DNA of 64,000 nucleotides from Eurosta solidaginis (GCF_040869045.1 NC_090322.1:191207477-191271476), one strand, 5' to 3'; positions 1 through 11,840 are shown, counted from the stretch's first letter. Made by a program: numbers and translations. The notes: generated by a model not told the origin, from the letters alone.

Positions 1-720
1 CCAAGTATGTTATCAATCTATTGTAACGAATTTTGGGGAATTCCCTAAATTTATACACCTTCTGCTAATATTCGAATCGCTGAACTGTCGAAAAAACCTC
101 CAATATTCAGTATTGCAAAATGGTCTTTATTTAGACTACTCCCAGAGTATCACGTACTTCACAAAAGCATATTTTAATCGAACTGATTAGTTATTCCTCA
201 GCTTGCGCTGCTTTTATACTCTCTGTTGTTTCGTTCGCATATTTCTCCTAAGGTCTAGACTTTTCAAGAAGATGGAACAGCTGTATGGCATACTTGGTTA
301 GTGAGCTATATGCATGTGTATGTGTGAGTACAAACTTCGTCTCTTCACTGATCGCTACATATGTGTATGTGAGATAATTTCTCTGCTTTAAGCTGTTGTT
401 TATGTGTGTGGAATGGTCTTCGTTGCCTTGTACATAATTGTGGCGTTTTTTGTTGTGTGATTATTTACTAACAGCATAGTGATGTCAACATTCGCACACC
501 ATAAAATTGTTGTCACGCGCACTACGAACGCTACGGGTGTTTGACGTTGCTGTATTGAGAAAACCATGGCCTGCTGCTTTCGATGACGCGTTCGAATGAA
601 CGAAGAGTGTGCACCTACATATTTGGTTTGTCGAAAGTACAGCGGGAACTGAGCAAAATCAAACGAGAACATTCAAATTGAAGTATTTATTCGTTTTGTT
701 GGTTGCAACAGTTTTAGGTA
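1..720. other. No recognised feature
   Basis: Moderately AT-rich sequence with short TATGTGTG-like runs. I see no supportable coding region, RNA gene or repeat family here. Confidence 0.5.
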
Positions 721-724
721 ACCA

Positions 725-1150
725 TTTGTTATTTAATTTAATTATATTAATTAAGGTGAAATAAAATAAATAGAAATAAAAATAAAAAAAAATAAAATGA
801 AACAAAAGAAAATTAATTAAATAAAACAAACTAAAATAGAATTAAATAAAATATAGTAAAGTAAAGTAACGTAAAATAAAATTAGTATAATAAAAAAATA
901 AAACAAAATAAAATAACGAAAAAAAACATTAAGTAAAATATGTAAATAAAACTAAACAAAATAAAATAAAGAGAAATAAAATAAGCAAAAAAAAAAATAA
1001 AATAAAATAAATGAAAATAAAATACAACAAACAAACTTAAACTAAGTAAAATTTAATAAAATAAAAATAAATTAAATGGAAATAAATAAAATTAAATACA
1101 ATTATGTAAATTAAAATAAAACAAATAAAATAAAGGAAATAGAATGTAAG
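725..1150. repeat. AAAAT/AAATA-rich simple-sequence tract
   Basis: About 430 bases composed almost entirely of variants of AAATAAAAT with scattered G and C substitutions. The opposite strand gives a meaningless Phe/Tyr/Ile-rich open frame. It looks like a decayed pentanucleotide satellite. Confidence 0.85.
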
Positions 1151-1797
1151 GTAAGGAAACGAAAAGAAAAGAGAAGATAGGAATGGAAAGGCAAAGAAAG
1201 CACAGCAAGCATTTGGGAAAAATTTCACTTATTGTTACCACAAAGTACGGTGATGTTTTGTTGTCCGTAAAAATGCATTCTTATTTTGGATCATCCACAC
1301 ATACATAGAAACATTTCATAAACAACTTTCTATTTTCTATAAATGCACTTATCTTAGAAAGGTATAGTTTGTCCCGTACCAACCCTGATTAAAAGCTCGA
1401 CAAATGTGCTTAGCGTAATGTATCTACAATTTTGTTTCATTGTTTATGGCCTATTTCCGAAATAACGTTATGTTTATAAATTATTTCGCAATAATCTGCT
1501 TATAGTTAGAAGATGTTTTGCTAGGAATTGGAGGCAACCCCACACAAAAAATATAGATTTCCAGTACAAAAAGACAAGAATAAACTCCAAGGAGATAAAA
1601 ATGTAGCATTTTCCTCTTCCTTAGTTATATTTCAAAAGTAATCTTCAGGCGTAATTTTGTTTACAGCCTTCTGGCTTTTATGCTTATCTTTAATATTCCT
1701 TTTATAATTGTACTCTACAGCTTTGGCTATAAAGTAACTTCATATTGTTTTTTATATATATGCGCACAATTTTTCCTACTCAATGAGTTGAGCGGCG

Positions 1798-2498
1798 CAC
1801 TATGGGGTAAATTGAAAAAACTGGTCTCAGAACCAAATTCCTTTCGCTTGGGATAGTGGAATCAAACCAAACATGCTTGAAACATTTTTAATGGAAGCAA
1901 TTCTCTTTATTTTACACACTCGCGTTCGCCTTCTCAAAATCTTCGAACGCTTTTATTTCGAAGAAAACGAAACATTTAGTTTTTCGTTTATAATAAAAAA
2001 AATGGTAACAAAGGTAAAACTATTTTGAACAAAGTCCTCTTTTCCCGTAGGTACGCATGCGGGAAAGATGGGCATTCCGTATAACGACTACTGTAGAAGC
2101 TGCAAAGATCTAAATGCCAGGGAGACAGTAGAACACTTTATGTGTAAATGCCCGCTCTAGCTAGAGCCCGACTAAGGTTCCTTGGAACCCCGTTTATAGA
2201 AGACCTCAGAGGTTTATCTGTGATAGCAATCCCGAATATTCTTAATTTTATTAACAACTCTGGCTGGTTGTAGTACACTGACCGTAACATTCCGTACGTT
2301 TTAGACGAGTTACATGGCATCAAAACGGCGTTAAATAGCTACTTGTGCGACCAAGGTCGCAGCCATTTCACCTACCTACTACCTACCTTTTTCCCATATT
2401 GGCAAAACACGTCCTTTGAAACACTTTTTGTTTGATTACCTTAACTGTTGCCGAGAAATTTGATTTTGAGAAAATTTTTTCCAATTCACCCCATAGTG
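1798..2498. mobile_element. Non-autonomous Transib-type DNA transposon
   Basis: Both ends are inverted copies of CACTATGGGGTRAATTG, and the element is flanked on each side by CGGCG (1793-1797 and 2499-2503). Terminal CACTATG and a GC-rich 5-bp duplication of the CGNCG type are hallmarks of the Transib superfamily, the transposons related to RAG1 and V(D)J signal sequences. No transposase reading frame is visible in the roughly 700 bases, so this would be a non-autonomous or internally deleted copy. The interior holds a separate LINE fragment at about 2051-2387. The match of end and duplication is direct; the superfamily call is inferred from them. Confidence 0.75.
2051..2387 (+). pseudogene. 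3' fragment of a non-LTR retrotransposon (ORF2 C-terminus) inside the Transib element
   Basis: Translation from about 2068 gives CRSC ... ETVEHFMCKCP, the cysteine-histidine cluster at the end of ORF2 in I/R1/Jockey-group LINEs. An apparent one-base deletion near 2152 shifts the frame. The typical ALARARLRFLG and NFINNSGWL stretch then continues to a TAG at about 2270, followed by a 3' UTR ending in CTACCTACTACCTA. Near-identical flanks, TTTTCCCGTA (about 2040) and TTTTCCCATA (about 2390), look like a target-site duplication, which supports insertion of a 5'-truncated copy into the Transib element. Confidence 0.75.
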
Positions 2499-2559
2499 CG
2501 GCGTAATACGCTTGCAAATGCTTATTTTTTCACGCCATTACTAGTTCATTTTATGTATT

Positions 2560-3120
2560 TTTCTCAATGAAATTTGAAGGGTAGGAATTAAATTGTAAAT
2601 TATATAAGCAGCTGCGTTTAGCAAATATTTTTTTTATGGTAGGTCCATAGATTGTTGCGACATAAGGGAATCACTGCTATAACAACAACATAAGCTCATC
2701 GCGATAGATTTGGAATTTCCTAAATCGAAATGCTCCGAATGAAATGGAGAATCGATTAAATACCTTCGCCCACTAGTCCAAGAACATGAAAGTTTCAGTA
2801 AAAGTTGAAATATCTGAACCCAATCTGGCTAATAAATTCCCGAGTATTAAATCACGCTGTTATTTAAGAACATTTATGATAGGCGAAATCATATAAAAAC
2901 AACCACGCCCACTTTTTATAAATTAAAAAAATTAAAAGATATGCTAATAGATTAATCAAACCATCTAGACTTAGATATGTCAGGTAAAGCAAATTTATTA
3001 AGTCATATCCGCCGAAACTTGTATAGATCCACACCCACTTTTTTAAAAAGGGTTTTTCAAAGCCTTGGGACTCTCAAAATGCCATAGTAAGAATAACAAA
3101 GATTTTTTAATTTTCGAGAT
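2560..3120. repeat. Decayed repeat with CCACGCCCAC boxes (possible DINE-1-like relic)
   Basis: The boxes near 2905 (ACCACGCCCACTTTTTATA) and 3030 (CACACCCACTTTTT) match the recurrent box of the DINE-1-like elements elsewhere in the window. The ends are not recognisable, so only a degraded relic can be claimed. Confidence 0.35.
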
Positions 3121-3127
3121 AAGGCGT

Positions 3128-3491
3128 TAGGTTAGGTTAAACTGCACTGGACGGTTCGTGGGGGCCTCAAATAGACTGAATGAATCCATAGTGTTTACAA
3201 AAGTTTGTTTAATGACTAAAGTGAAAATCCCCATCAAAGACCAGGAGCTATGTTATAAAAAAGGTTTTTCTCTGGGCAAATATTAGAAGCTTTATGGCCA
3301 CTTGCTGCTTCTAGACCTGATAGCTTTATCACTCTAGATAGCTGGAGACTTAGCCTTGCAAGCGCAGCGTATGAGTACAAAGCATGCTCGATCATTTTCT
3401 CCTTCCCGCTCCGTGATCGAAGCGTAAGTCCTGTCTGCTGGCTCTTCTGAATTATATCCCGATGGGAAATGTGTGTGGAAAAGCGTCTCAA
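3128..3491 (-). pseudogene. 3' fragment of a second non-LTR retrotransposon
   Basis: The reverse strand from 3491 to 3234 encodes 85 residues including KMIEHALYSYAALARLSLQL and SGLEAASGHKASN. This resembles the post-RT cysteine-histidine region of LINE ORF2 (normally EHxLCxCPALARxR), but two cysteines are replaced by Tyr and Ala, so it is decayed. The remaining bases are a 3' UTR ending in a short (TAACC)n tail at 3128. A forward-strand fragment of the same 3' UTR lies at 11390-11460. The 5' part of the element is missing. Confidence 0.65.
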
Positions 3492-3537
3492 GAGACCTCT
3501 CTCTATTAAGTGATCCTTTTTCGTTATCTTTCTTTAT

Positions 3538-3850
3538 ATGGTGCGCCTACCACACCGAAGATGCTGGGTTCACGCCCCGGGCAAAGTAACATCAACATTT
3601 TTGACACAAGTTGTTTTAATTAGAACAAGATTTCTAAACGGGGTGCCCCTCCGCAGTGTTTGGCACGGACTCCGGGTGTATTTCTGCCATGAAAAGCTGC
3701 CTTGCAGATGCCGTTTGGAGTCGGCATAAAACATGTAGGTCCCGTACCACCAGTTTGTAGGAAAAACAAAAAGGAGCACAACGCAAATTGGAAGAGAAGC
3801 TCGGCCTAAAACCTCCTCGAAGGTTATCGCGCCTTTCATTTATTTTTTTG
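3538..3850 (+). mobile_element. SINE1 (tRNA-derived), 5'-truncated, diverged copy
   Basis: Matches the near-full copies at 45728, 51009 and 59825. It starts inside the tRNA-like head (CGCCTACCACACCG, then B box GGGTTCACGCCCCGG), continues through CTTGCAGATGCCGTTTGGAG and ends with AGAGAAGCTCGGCC and a T-rich tail. The A-box part is missing, and the substitutions indicate age. Confidence 0.8.
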
Positions 3851-4119
3851 CTTTTTAAATTTATAACTTTCCGCGAACTTTTGAACATTTCTTTTATTTG
3901 TCTTCTAAGAACTTTCAGCTCAGCGCTCTACCATTGCGGCTGTGATTTTCCTCTTTATCTTCTTAGAGGCCAAGCTCAGTTATACGCAATCATAAGCGTA
4001 TTTGTTAGGAAATCATTGAACTCTTCTAGTTCCACCACATTGGCAACTTCTTTCGATTGTCCCAATTTTATTTGAATTATTTTGTTTCTGGAATTTCTTT
4101 CAGTACGTTGACCTAGGCT

Positions 4120-4240
4120 TGCTAAAGTTTCCTTTTTTCTCTACTCTCTTTAGAGAAAGAGGCGTGGCACTGCCCTTTTTTTACCAATCAACTTCTAGTG
4201 TTTCGGAAGCAATAACACGAAAACCTAAATACATAACGCG
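4120..4240 (+). repeat. Fragment of a DINE-1-like element
   Basis: The stretch with GAGGCGTGGCACTGCCC, then AGTGTTTCGGAAGCAATAACACGAA parallels 12082-12160 of the DINE-1-like copy at 11841-12418. Both ends are lost. Confidence 0.5.
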
Positions 4241-4768
4241 ACCTAAAAAAGCAAGATTTTTACACTTGTACACTATTTTACTGTTACCTACTGTTTTCAT
4301 CTTCCTCTTTTTCACATACGTACATACATACGGGTACATATATATGTACTCCCAATTTAATTTACAGCCCTTTCAAAGTGAGGGTGGTATGGCTTTGCAG
4401 ACACACAAATTGCCAGTATCGTTTTTCATTTAAATTTCTGTTAGTACATTCTACTATTTTTTTGCAATTTTTTTTTTCAATTTCCTTATTGTGCATTTTG
4501 TACTCTACATTAGCAATTAATGTTGGTCTTGCTCTATTAATTGCGATAAGTGAACAGCATGTGTTTATTAGATTCATATGCGATATAATTATATTTGCTT
4601 AGTTTAGAAAGCTGTTTTGCAAAGCTTTAAAACGTAAAGATATTAAACACAACTTTCATTAACAAGACCAGCAGATGGCGCTGAAATGTGCTGTGTTTTA
4701 TATATATTCCGATTGGTTCTTCTTTGATATTAAATATATATGTAAGTAGGCTTTCCAGGCATTTTAGA
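4240..4768. other. No recognised feature
   Basis: AT-rich sequence with short TATATA and ACATAC runs. No coding or repeat call can be supported. Confidence 0.45.
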
Positions 4769-5990
4769 GGCATATTTTATTTATTTATTTATTTATTTAT
4801 TTACTTGTATGTCTATTATACAGCAGACACTTAAGAATATAGTACAACTAATGTAAATTAAGTATTACTTAAAAAATAGGTTTTTAGTTTGAACTGTATA
4901 ACCGATTTGGTATACGTAAAATCTAAATCCAGAAAATGTGAGAAATAGTTGTAATCAGACATAATTCTATTCAAGGGAGCGTTAGCACCATAGATTGTTC
5001 TGTTAAGTCCAACACGAAAACCAACAAAATTTCGTAAATTTCTGCAGGGCACATTAAAGTTAACTAGCTGAAGTAAGGAAGGACAATCTATCCTGCCAGA
5101 AACAAGATCCATAATAAATGTAACCGATAATAGCGTTCTCCTATCGGATAACGATACCAAACTAATTAATCGACAACGAGCAACGTACGACGGAATCGGT
5201 TCAGTAAAGTTAAGAGAGCGTAAAGCAAAACGAACAAAGCACTTTTGGACTTTCTCCAGACGATTTATGTGGACTGAATGGTATGGTCTCCAAATGACAG
5301 CTGCGTATTCCATTTTAGAACGGACAAAAGCCGAGTACAAAAGCTTATAGGTATATGGGTCTGAAAAATTAGAAGAGTGGCGTTTCACAAAGGCAAGTGT
5401 TCCAAAAGAATTTGTAATTATGTAGTTTAAATGAGTAGTAAAATTTAGCTTGCTATCAAAATACACGCCAAGATCTTTAATTTCATTAACCTCAGAAAGG
5501 CAAGAGTCCGCCAACCAGTAGCAAGTATCCAAAGGCTTGACCATTTTAGAGTAAGTTACTTTGAAACACTTGTTAATATTTATATAAAGCCTGTTCAAGG
5601 CGCAATAATCTAAAAATTTATTAAGTTCACTTTGAAGCGCCGATGAATCACGCGAGTCACTTATTTCAGAATATATTTTAAGATCATCGGCATATAAGAG
5701 AAATCTAGACGAGTTAAAACAAAAAGAAACATCATTAATAAACAAGATGAATAATAAAGGACCTAATATGCTACCTTGAGGTACACCAGATGTAGCAATG
5801 AATGGATCCGAGAATGCCCCATCTATAGCAACCATGCAACTCCTGTTATGTAAATAAGATTTTATCCATTTGAGGATACTGGAATGAAAACCCAAGAATG
5901 CAAGTTTCTCAATGAGGATTACGTGAGAAATTTTGTCAAACGCCTTAGAAAAATCAGTATAAATCGTATCAAGCTGTCCTACATCCAGTC
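4769..5990 (-). mobile_element. LINE A: 5'-truncated Jockey/CR1-group non-LTR retrotransposon
   Basis: A reverse-strand element ending in a (TAAA)n tail (ATTT repeats at 4773-4803 on the plus strand). Its body is the RT and C-terminal part of ORF2. It is truncated near 5990, just upstream of RT motif A, where homology stops and an in-frame TAA (5998-6000) appears. Five-prime truncation is typical of LINE insertions. LINE B (30043-31015) belongs to the same broad family. Confidence 0.85.
4858..5985 (-). pseudogene. Reverse transcriptase, C-terminal part of LINE A ORF2
   Basis: The frame is open for about 375 codons, and no start codon is expected because the copy is truncated. In order: motif A as TDFSKAFDKISH (about residues 7-18), then SGVPQGSILGPLLF (about 65-78), the catalytic YADD box in LLYADDLKIY (about 95-104), and the thumb and connection region with DLGVYFDSKLNF and YAAVIWRP. 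The family copies RNA into DNA at a nicked target site. The endonuclease domain, ORF1 and the RT fingers are absent, so it cannot move itself. The absence of internal stops suggests moderate age. The closest relatives are Jockey/CR1-type; the exact clade is unresolved. Confidence 0.85.
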
Positions 5991-6029
5991 CCAGTCTTTA
6001 AACTCACTAAAGTAAACAATAATAACTTG

Positions 6030-6265
6030 GCGCGATATACCTCCGACAAGGTTTAGGCCGAGCAATTTCCAAATTGTGTCGTGCTAATTTTTAATTTTTC
6101 CTACAAATTTGTGGTGCGGGACATACGTAGTGTATGCCGACTCCGGTATCTGCACGGTAGATAACGTTCTCTGAGAGTCCCTTCATTGCAGGAATAATCT
6201 CGGAGTGTGTTTAAAACCACAGCCGATCCTCGCTTAAAAAATCCTTTTCTAAAGTATTTTAATAA
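6030..6265 (-). mobile_element. SINE1, strongly diverged copy
   Basis: On the reverse strand the order of SINE1 is retained: the CCGAGC tail region at 6057, the TTTTTCCTACAAATT box at 6097, TGCCGACTCCGGTATCTGCA at 6136, then CTTAAAAAATCCTTTTC. The tRNA-like head is missing. It lies immediately beside the truncated end of LINE A. Confidence 0.6.
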
Positions 6266-7550
6266 TGTATATTGCAACGATTTTCTGTCATCCCTTGTCA
6301 AATTTGATTTGAAACAAACCGGTTTGTAGACACAACGACGTTGGGCTATCTTCAGTGTCATATATCGAAAAATGACAAGAGAAGACGGAAAATCATTCCA
6401 GAATATCTCCATTATCTACCCTGTTGGAAAACCAATAAAACAAAATGAATCACATTTTAGCGTGGATTTTCCCTTAACTGAGGGCCTGTTTTTCTTTTTT
6501 GGTTTTGATGCCTTTCCAATTTTTGTTCGGGGTGCAAGGCAGCACTGTTTTTTCTTTATTTAGGCAAAAAAACACATGTTGTTTATTTATTTTATTGTGA
6601 CAATTAATTGAAGGTCTATTGAAAGAAAAAATGTATTGTGTACAAGAACAACTGTCGACAGACTAACAGGGTGTTCAAAATGGCGCAGCATCCTGGCGGC
6701 TATCTGGAACGAGTGGTCGAACGGGAGAGATCCTGGGTAAAAGAATCATAAGAACTTAAAAGAACTGGCTTCTAGGCTTTAAATATCACACTTGCTTTAT
6801 TTAAAATATAAAAATTTATAGATACAGATGAAATTCAGAAGAAATCATATGCCGAAACAAACTTAAGAATTCTATTTAATCCAGTGTAGTTTCTGTTGCA
6901 AAATTAATAATACTAAAATTAACCATATGTCGCTGGAGGAACAGTGCAGTAAGGAAACGTGGCGGAAACGTGCTAGTTCCCAAAGAATTTGAGTTGAACT
7001 TTACCACTCTGTATTCATGCTCTTGGTCACCGCGACGGTGCTGTGAAAATTTAAGCACGAACTTCTCGGCGAGTCGAAACGCATAATCTAATAGCATAAT
7101 AAGCAGGAGGTTCCGCAGCACTAAAGCCACGGAAAGTCTGGCCATGGTTTTATTTGTTTCAGAGGAGGAGTCACAGTCAGCGTGGTAATTTAGCCGCACT
7201 AAATCTCCACGGCACAAGCGTTAAGTATTCCCTTGAGAGTTCAGTTGAACACTTTGCTGTGCGTGTGTTGAGTTCACTTTGCAAGTATTTCCCAGTCGCA
7301 TGACATTCGGTGAACGAGCTAAAACCCACATAGCTTGTATATGCCAGATAATTCCCGCAATGGCTAGCTTTTTTGTGCTTTGACACGGGTTTTACCTAAA
7401 GTAATTTCTTTAGTAAATTTTTTTTATTGTATTTATTTTTTTTATTTTCTTTTTGTATATAGTTTATTCTTTTCATCATTTATTCTTCATTTATTCATTT
7501 TATTAATTAATTTATTTTTTTCTTGATTTATTTAATTTTTATTTTAATTC
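6266..7550. other. No recognised feature
   Basis: No reading frame with recognisable domains and no repeat boundaries. The two overlapping open frames near 6876-7386 on the reverse strand have no motif that I recognise. Confidence 0.4.
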
Positions 7551-7554
7551 ATTT

Positions 7555-7740
7555 TATTTTTTTATTTAATAATTTGGGAAAAATTTAAACAACGTGACAT
7601 CATGACGGACAAGGCGACAGCTGTTTCGATTATACCTTGTAAATCTCTTCAAAGCCTTTTCTCCCGGGAGTGGGAGTCGAACTCGCACTACTACGATAGT
7701 TGAAATGGTTATAAACGCATTCAGCTACGTCATGCCTGTT
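7555..7740 (-). mobile_element. tRNA-like SINE (SINE3 candidate)
   Basis: The reverse strand has an A-box-like TAGCTGAATGCG (about 7730) and a B-box-like GAGTTCGACTCCC (about 7685), spaced as in a Pol III promoter. They are followed by a body with AAAAGGCTTTGAAGAG and ACAGCTGTCGCCTTGTCC. The body is repeated in the other orientation at 8028-8115 without the tRNA-like head. Only the box pattern and the repetition support a SINE. Confidence 0.45.
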
Positions 7741-7934
7741 GTAAAGTTTTTCCCAATTGCCTTCTTTTTGCATATTTTAATCTTTTACACATTGCATACT
7801 TCGTATGCAATTATGTGTTAAAGCTATGCTTGGTACGGCGGTTTTCAAAGAAACTTTGGTTTTGTTGCTGTTTTCGTTCTATTTATAGAACTACAACGAA
7901 TTAACCAATATTGTCTGTTTGTATGATTTTAATA

Positions 7935-8200
7935 ATCGGGGATTGCCCATATTGCTTTTTTAAATGTATGAAAACATTTATTTGACGCAATTTTTTAATT
8001 TTTATAATTTATTTAATAAAGAAAAGGCTTTGAAGAGATTTACAAGGTGTAATCGAAACAGCTGTCGCCTTGTCCGTCCTGATGTCACGTTGTTTAAATT
8101 TTTCCCAAATTATTAAATAAATTATAAAAATTAAAAAATTGCTTCAAATAAATGTTTTCATACATTTAAAAAAGCAATATGGGCGATTATTAAAATCATT
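7935..8200. repeat. Inverted repeat with SINE3-like body at its centre
   Basis: The arm at 7945-8027 (CCATATTGCTTTTTTAAATG ... AATTTATTTAATAAA) is repeated inverted at 8107-8192. The SINE3-like body (8028-8106) sits between the arms. Part of the same arm recurs at 17537-17650. It looks like a small foldback or MITE with an insertion at its centre. Confidence 0.6.
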
Positions 8201-8222
8201 TTATTTTTTATTGTATTATATT

Positions 8223-8808
8223 TTAGTACCTGAGCGACCGAGCTTTGCTCGGCAAAGTTTGGTCGTGCTGGCAACGTTTCTTTTTTTTCGAATAGGTGGC
8301 AACCTTAAATGGCAACCCTACTCAAAAATGTCCCTATTGTAATGCGTAGTGAAATACCTTTCGTTTGATACCCATATTGGCATATCTCATGCAATCTTTT
8401 TTAATTTCGAATAGGTGGCGACACTAAATGCCAACCCTACTCAAAAATGTCCCTATTGTAAGCGGAGAGAAGTACCTTTCGTTTGATACTCATATCGCCA
8501 TATCTCATGCAATTTTTTTTTTAATTTCAAATAGGTGGTGGTAAGGCAACCCTACTCAAAAATGTCCCTATTGTAATGCGGAGTGAAATACCTTTCGTTC
8601 GATACCCATATCGGCATATCTCATGCAATTTTTTTTTTTTTCGATAGGTGGCAACCTTGTGAAACATTCTGAGTAGCAACACCTAGGTAGAAAGTCTAAG
8701 AAGGTGATACATTATCTCTGTGCCAAATTTCATTTAAATCGGTTGAGCCGTTCCCGATATCGTTCGGCTATACAAACAAACAAGAATTGCTCGTTTAAAG
8801 TTATAAGA
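8223..8808 (-). mobile_element. Non-autonomous Helitron with internal tandem repeats
   Basis: Read on the reverse strand, the element begins after an A with TCTTATAACTTTAAACGAGC, a start typical of insect Helitrons. It runs through three tandem monomers and ends with a hairpin (CCGAGC-AAA-GCTCGG) followed by a CTAA end at 8223-8226. Helitrons transpose by rolling circle, need no target duplication, and normally end in CTRR before a T. The 3' flank here is A, so that end is less certain. No Rep/helicase coding is present. Confidence 0.65.
8279..8655. repeat. Three tandem monomers of about 120 bp within the Helitron
   Basis: The units each contain AATAGGTGGC, CAACCCTACTCAAAAATGTC, CCTTTCGTTTGATACCCATA and ATCTCATGCAAT, separated by poly-T of varying length. 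The GATATGGGTATCAAACGAAAGG core (reverse strand) also occurs in the 130-bp monomers at 31.5, 47.4 and 63.6 kb. Confidence 0.85.
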
Positions 8809-8809
8809 T

Positions 8810-11210
8810 TTAATTTTATTTATTGTATTATTATTTTATTAATTTTTTATTATTTATTTTTGTGAACAAAATTCGGTGTTTATAGCACAGATAAATTTTA
8901 AAGTTTACATAAGAAAACGGCCGTAATTCTAATTTTTTATATATAAATTTTCAGCAGTAATTTTACCATTTATGTTTTTGCTTTAAAACGATAAGTGTCT
9001 ACAAGTTTCTTTTCTTAAGTTTTTAAACTTTTTGGTTTTATTTCAAACTTTTCGAGATTTCAATTTATTTTTTATTAGGTAATTTAGGTTTCCATATTTT
9101 GCAAAAAAAAAATTTGAATAATTGTTTTAATTAATTAATTTAAGTGCTGTTTTCAGCCTGGAAAACGCTAACTGGAACGTTATTTGACAGATCACCATAC
9201 TATTTCTGCTAAGTAAATTGTCAGTTAGCGATATCCGAAGATAGTTAAAACTTCTAAACTCTTAAACTAAAAAAACTCACCCATTATATGATATTTTCTT
9301 AATGCGTAGATCCATCCGAACTCGTAACGTATTTAGCATCCGTATAAGCCCATAGGTAGTCAAATAACATAATATTTAGATACTGAACACACCCTGTACT
9401 TAAATGCGCTCAAAATAGAGTACTTAAGTATAAACATATCAACATCAAAGGACCGCTCGTATAACTTAAGTATCTAAATGTTTTTGCCATACATACAAAT
9501 ATGCTCTTTAATTTAATTATAAACATCAAAAGCCTGCTAAAAATATCCCAAAACACTGACCACTAGCTTAAGGGCTTTCTGTCCATAAATTGCTAACAAA
9601 TACCTGAGATCATTTATTTAAACATACTAATATTTTTTCAAGTTACTTATTATCGCATTTAGTACCCAAACACAATAATAACTGAAGGCTATTTATCATT
9701 GAAGTATGAACGAGTAAAGGCAAGAGTACGACGTCGTCCAATTACAAACAGAACACCGTAGATAGTTACAATCAAACACAAACCAAAAAAATGTGTTATA
9801 ACTATCGAGGTTTTGTTTGCGAAGGGGTGAGTGACAAAAGCTAAAGCATTTACTAGATTTTTTTTAAACTTTCAAAATGTTAGCTTAGGTGAGGTCTTGC
9901 GCTCGCCAGATTAAGACTCCAGCTATGCGTAGCATAACAAAGTTTTTTACGGTAAATGTTTTTCACCGCGTAGCTTAACTTTTCATAAGTGAAGGACACC
10001 CGAAATAAGAGTATTATCACCTCAGAAAGTCGAACTCATAAAAGAAAACGCCTTTAACATTAGGCACCTTAAGATTTCGGCAAAAAATAAGAATTAAATA
10101 ATAAAGCGATAGAGAAGTAATATAGTGAGATAAAAAGTCAAAGCATAGTGTTGAAACTGGATAAGCGATAAGTAATCATCTAATACGCCTTGAGCGGCCA
10201 CTGTTATGTTAAGATGCTCTCTAAATTCAGCTCTGAGCTGTATCTAGCATGCAACCATGAAATCTCACCAAAAACGACTGTCAACTGCTATTTTATTTTA
10301 TGGAAGCGTGTAGCAGAGTGATTGCTACTCAAAAGGTGGCATCGGTTATTCATACGAATTTTCTATTCGCTTGTTAGCATACGAACTGTAAGACGTTGTA
10401 TGTGGTTTCTCCCAACACTCACCAAGAGAGTCATTAGAGCAGCCCAGTTCTTTGCCTCCCACGGGGAAACATGAACTGTAAAGTGAACGATTTAGAAACT
10501 TTTTATTAAAATTAACTGAGCTGTGTACTACATGCACGCTTTTTCACGAAAAACTAAATTAAGACAGATCGAATTGCAGTGCAGAGTGAAAGTTCTCGAA
10601 AGATCATGTTGAGACATGCAGACTCAAGTTTTGTAGTCCATATCAGATAATGTTTGTCATGTTGTATTTAATAGTGTTATATTTGATAGTCATTTTGAGA
10701 AAGGTCGTTAATAATGGAGACGAGAAAATATAAAATAAGGAAAAACTATATCATTGTGTTTTACAAATACTCCGTAAGTTCTCCCTTCTTTGGACTGGAT
10801 AAGCAGACAAAAAAGTGGGTCTTGTGGATATAGGTGCCTGATGATGATATAGCCAGTCTATCGATAACCGATGACCGGATCTGAAGATGACAAAAAGAGC
10901 CCCAAATTTATTTGGTTGCTATCACTTCTAATCCTCTGGCATACATAAAATAGTTGGTTACCGAATAAAAGAATCAAAAATGAAGGCTTTTAGTAGGTTG
11001 GGGGAAAGTTGTTGTTTTCACCCAAGCTTTGAGTTCCTCTTGTCGGGCCGCACTTTCGACAATTTGCCAAGCAAATATCGGTTTACTTGAATGGCAGACA
11101 TTCAAAGAAGTTTGAGTTGAGGGAGGTGATTTTAGCCTAGGTATGAAACCAATTAAAATAACGTTGCAGATTCGGTTCTGGTTTCGTTCTTCAAAATTTA
11201 TTCGGTTTCG
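8810..11210. other. No recognised feature
   Basis: About 2.4 kb without recognisable coding, RNA or repeat structure. A weak tRNA-like A box (about 10310) is not backed by a B box. Confidence 0.4.
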
Positions 11211-11211
11211 T

Positions 11212-11312
11212 TTCGGCCGCCGTAGTGTATTGGTAGCGTGCTCCGCCTACCCCAAATCGGTAGAGAAGCTCGGCCTGAAAATCTCTTCGGGGGTTATCAC
11301 GCCTTGTGTTCG
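11212..11312 (+). mobile_element. SINE1 with a large internal deletion
   Basis: The tRNA-like head (GGCCGCCGTAGTGTATTGGT ... CTCCGCCTACC) is joined directly to the SINE tail (AGAGAAGCTCGGCC ... GTTATCACGCCTT). About 250 internal bases present in other copies are missing. Confidence 0.75.
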
Positions 11313-11389
11313 TTTAATATAAAACTACAAACATAAATTTGTTAGTTAACGAAATTTTCATAATACATTTAGTCAAAATTTTTAAGTAA

Positions 11390-11460
11390 AAAATTTGGCA
11401 CTATGTACTTATTCAGTCTATGTGAGGTCCACACAGAGCAGCCAGTTAAACCTGCTCGAT
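11390..11460 (+). repeat. 3' UTR fragment of the LINE at 3128-3491
   Basis: CAGTCTATGTGAGGTCCACA and CAGCCAGTTAAACC match the reverse complement of 3135-3200. Only the end of the element is present. Confidence 0.55.
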
Positions 11461-11840
11461 ATTAAACTAGAGCAACGAACAAGTTGTTAAATGCCAAACC
11501 AAAATTTTAATTTCTCAATTCAAAACTGAAATAATTAAAATAAAAATTTAAGAAATAGAAAAGTTTAAAAGTAATAAATTTAATAAACACAATTTTTTTC
11601 GAATTTCTCTCATATCTAATATAAATCTAGCGCTGAAATTAGTCACGTGTCGGCTGTTTTTAAATTTTTTTCCTGGAAAGTGTTTCAGAAGATGTTTGCT
11701 CTGAGCATGGTGGAACAAGGAACACGTGATGACCGGAAATCAGCTGACTGGTACTTTTTTATTATGAGTTGACAGTTCAACCTCCGGCGCAGTACGATTT
11801 TGACACAGTCCATCGATTGGCAAAAACAAAGTACATGTAA

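Noticed and set aside
10310..10370. Possible tRNA-like A box
   Set aside because: No acceptable B box at the right distance and no second copy in the window.
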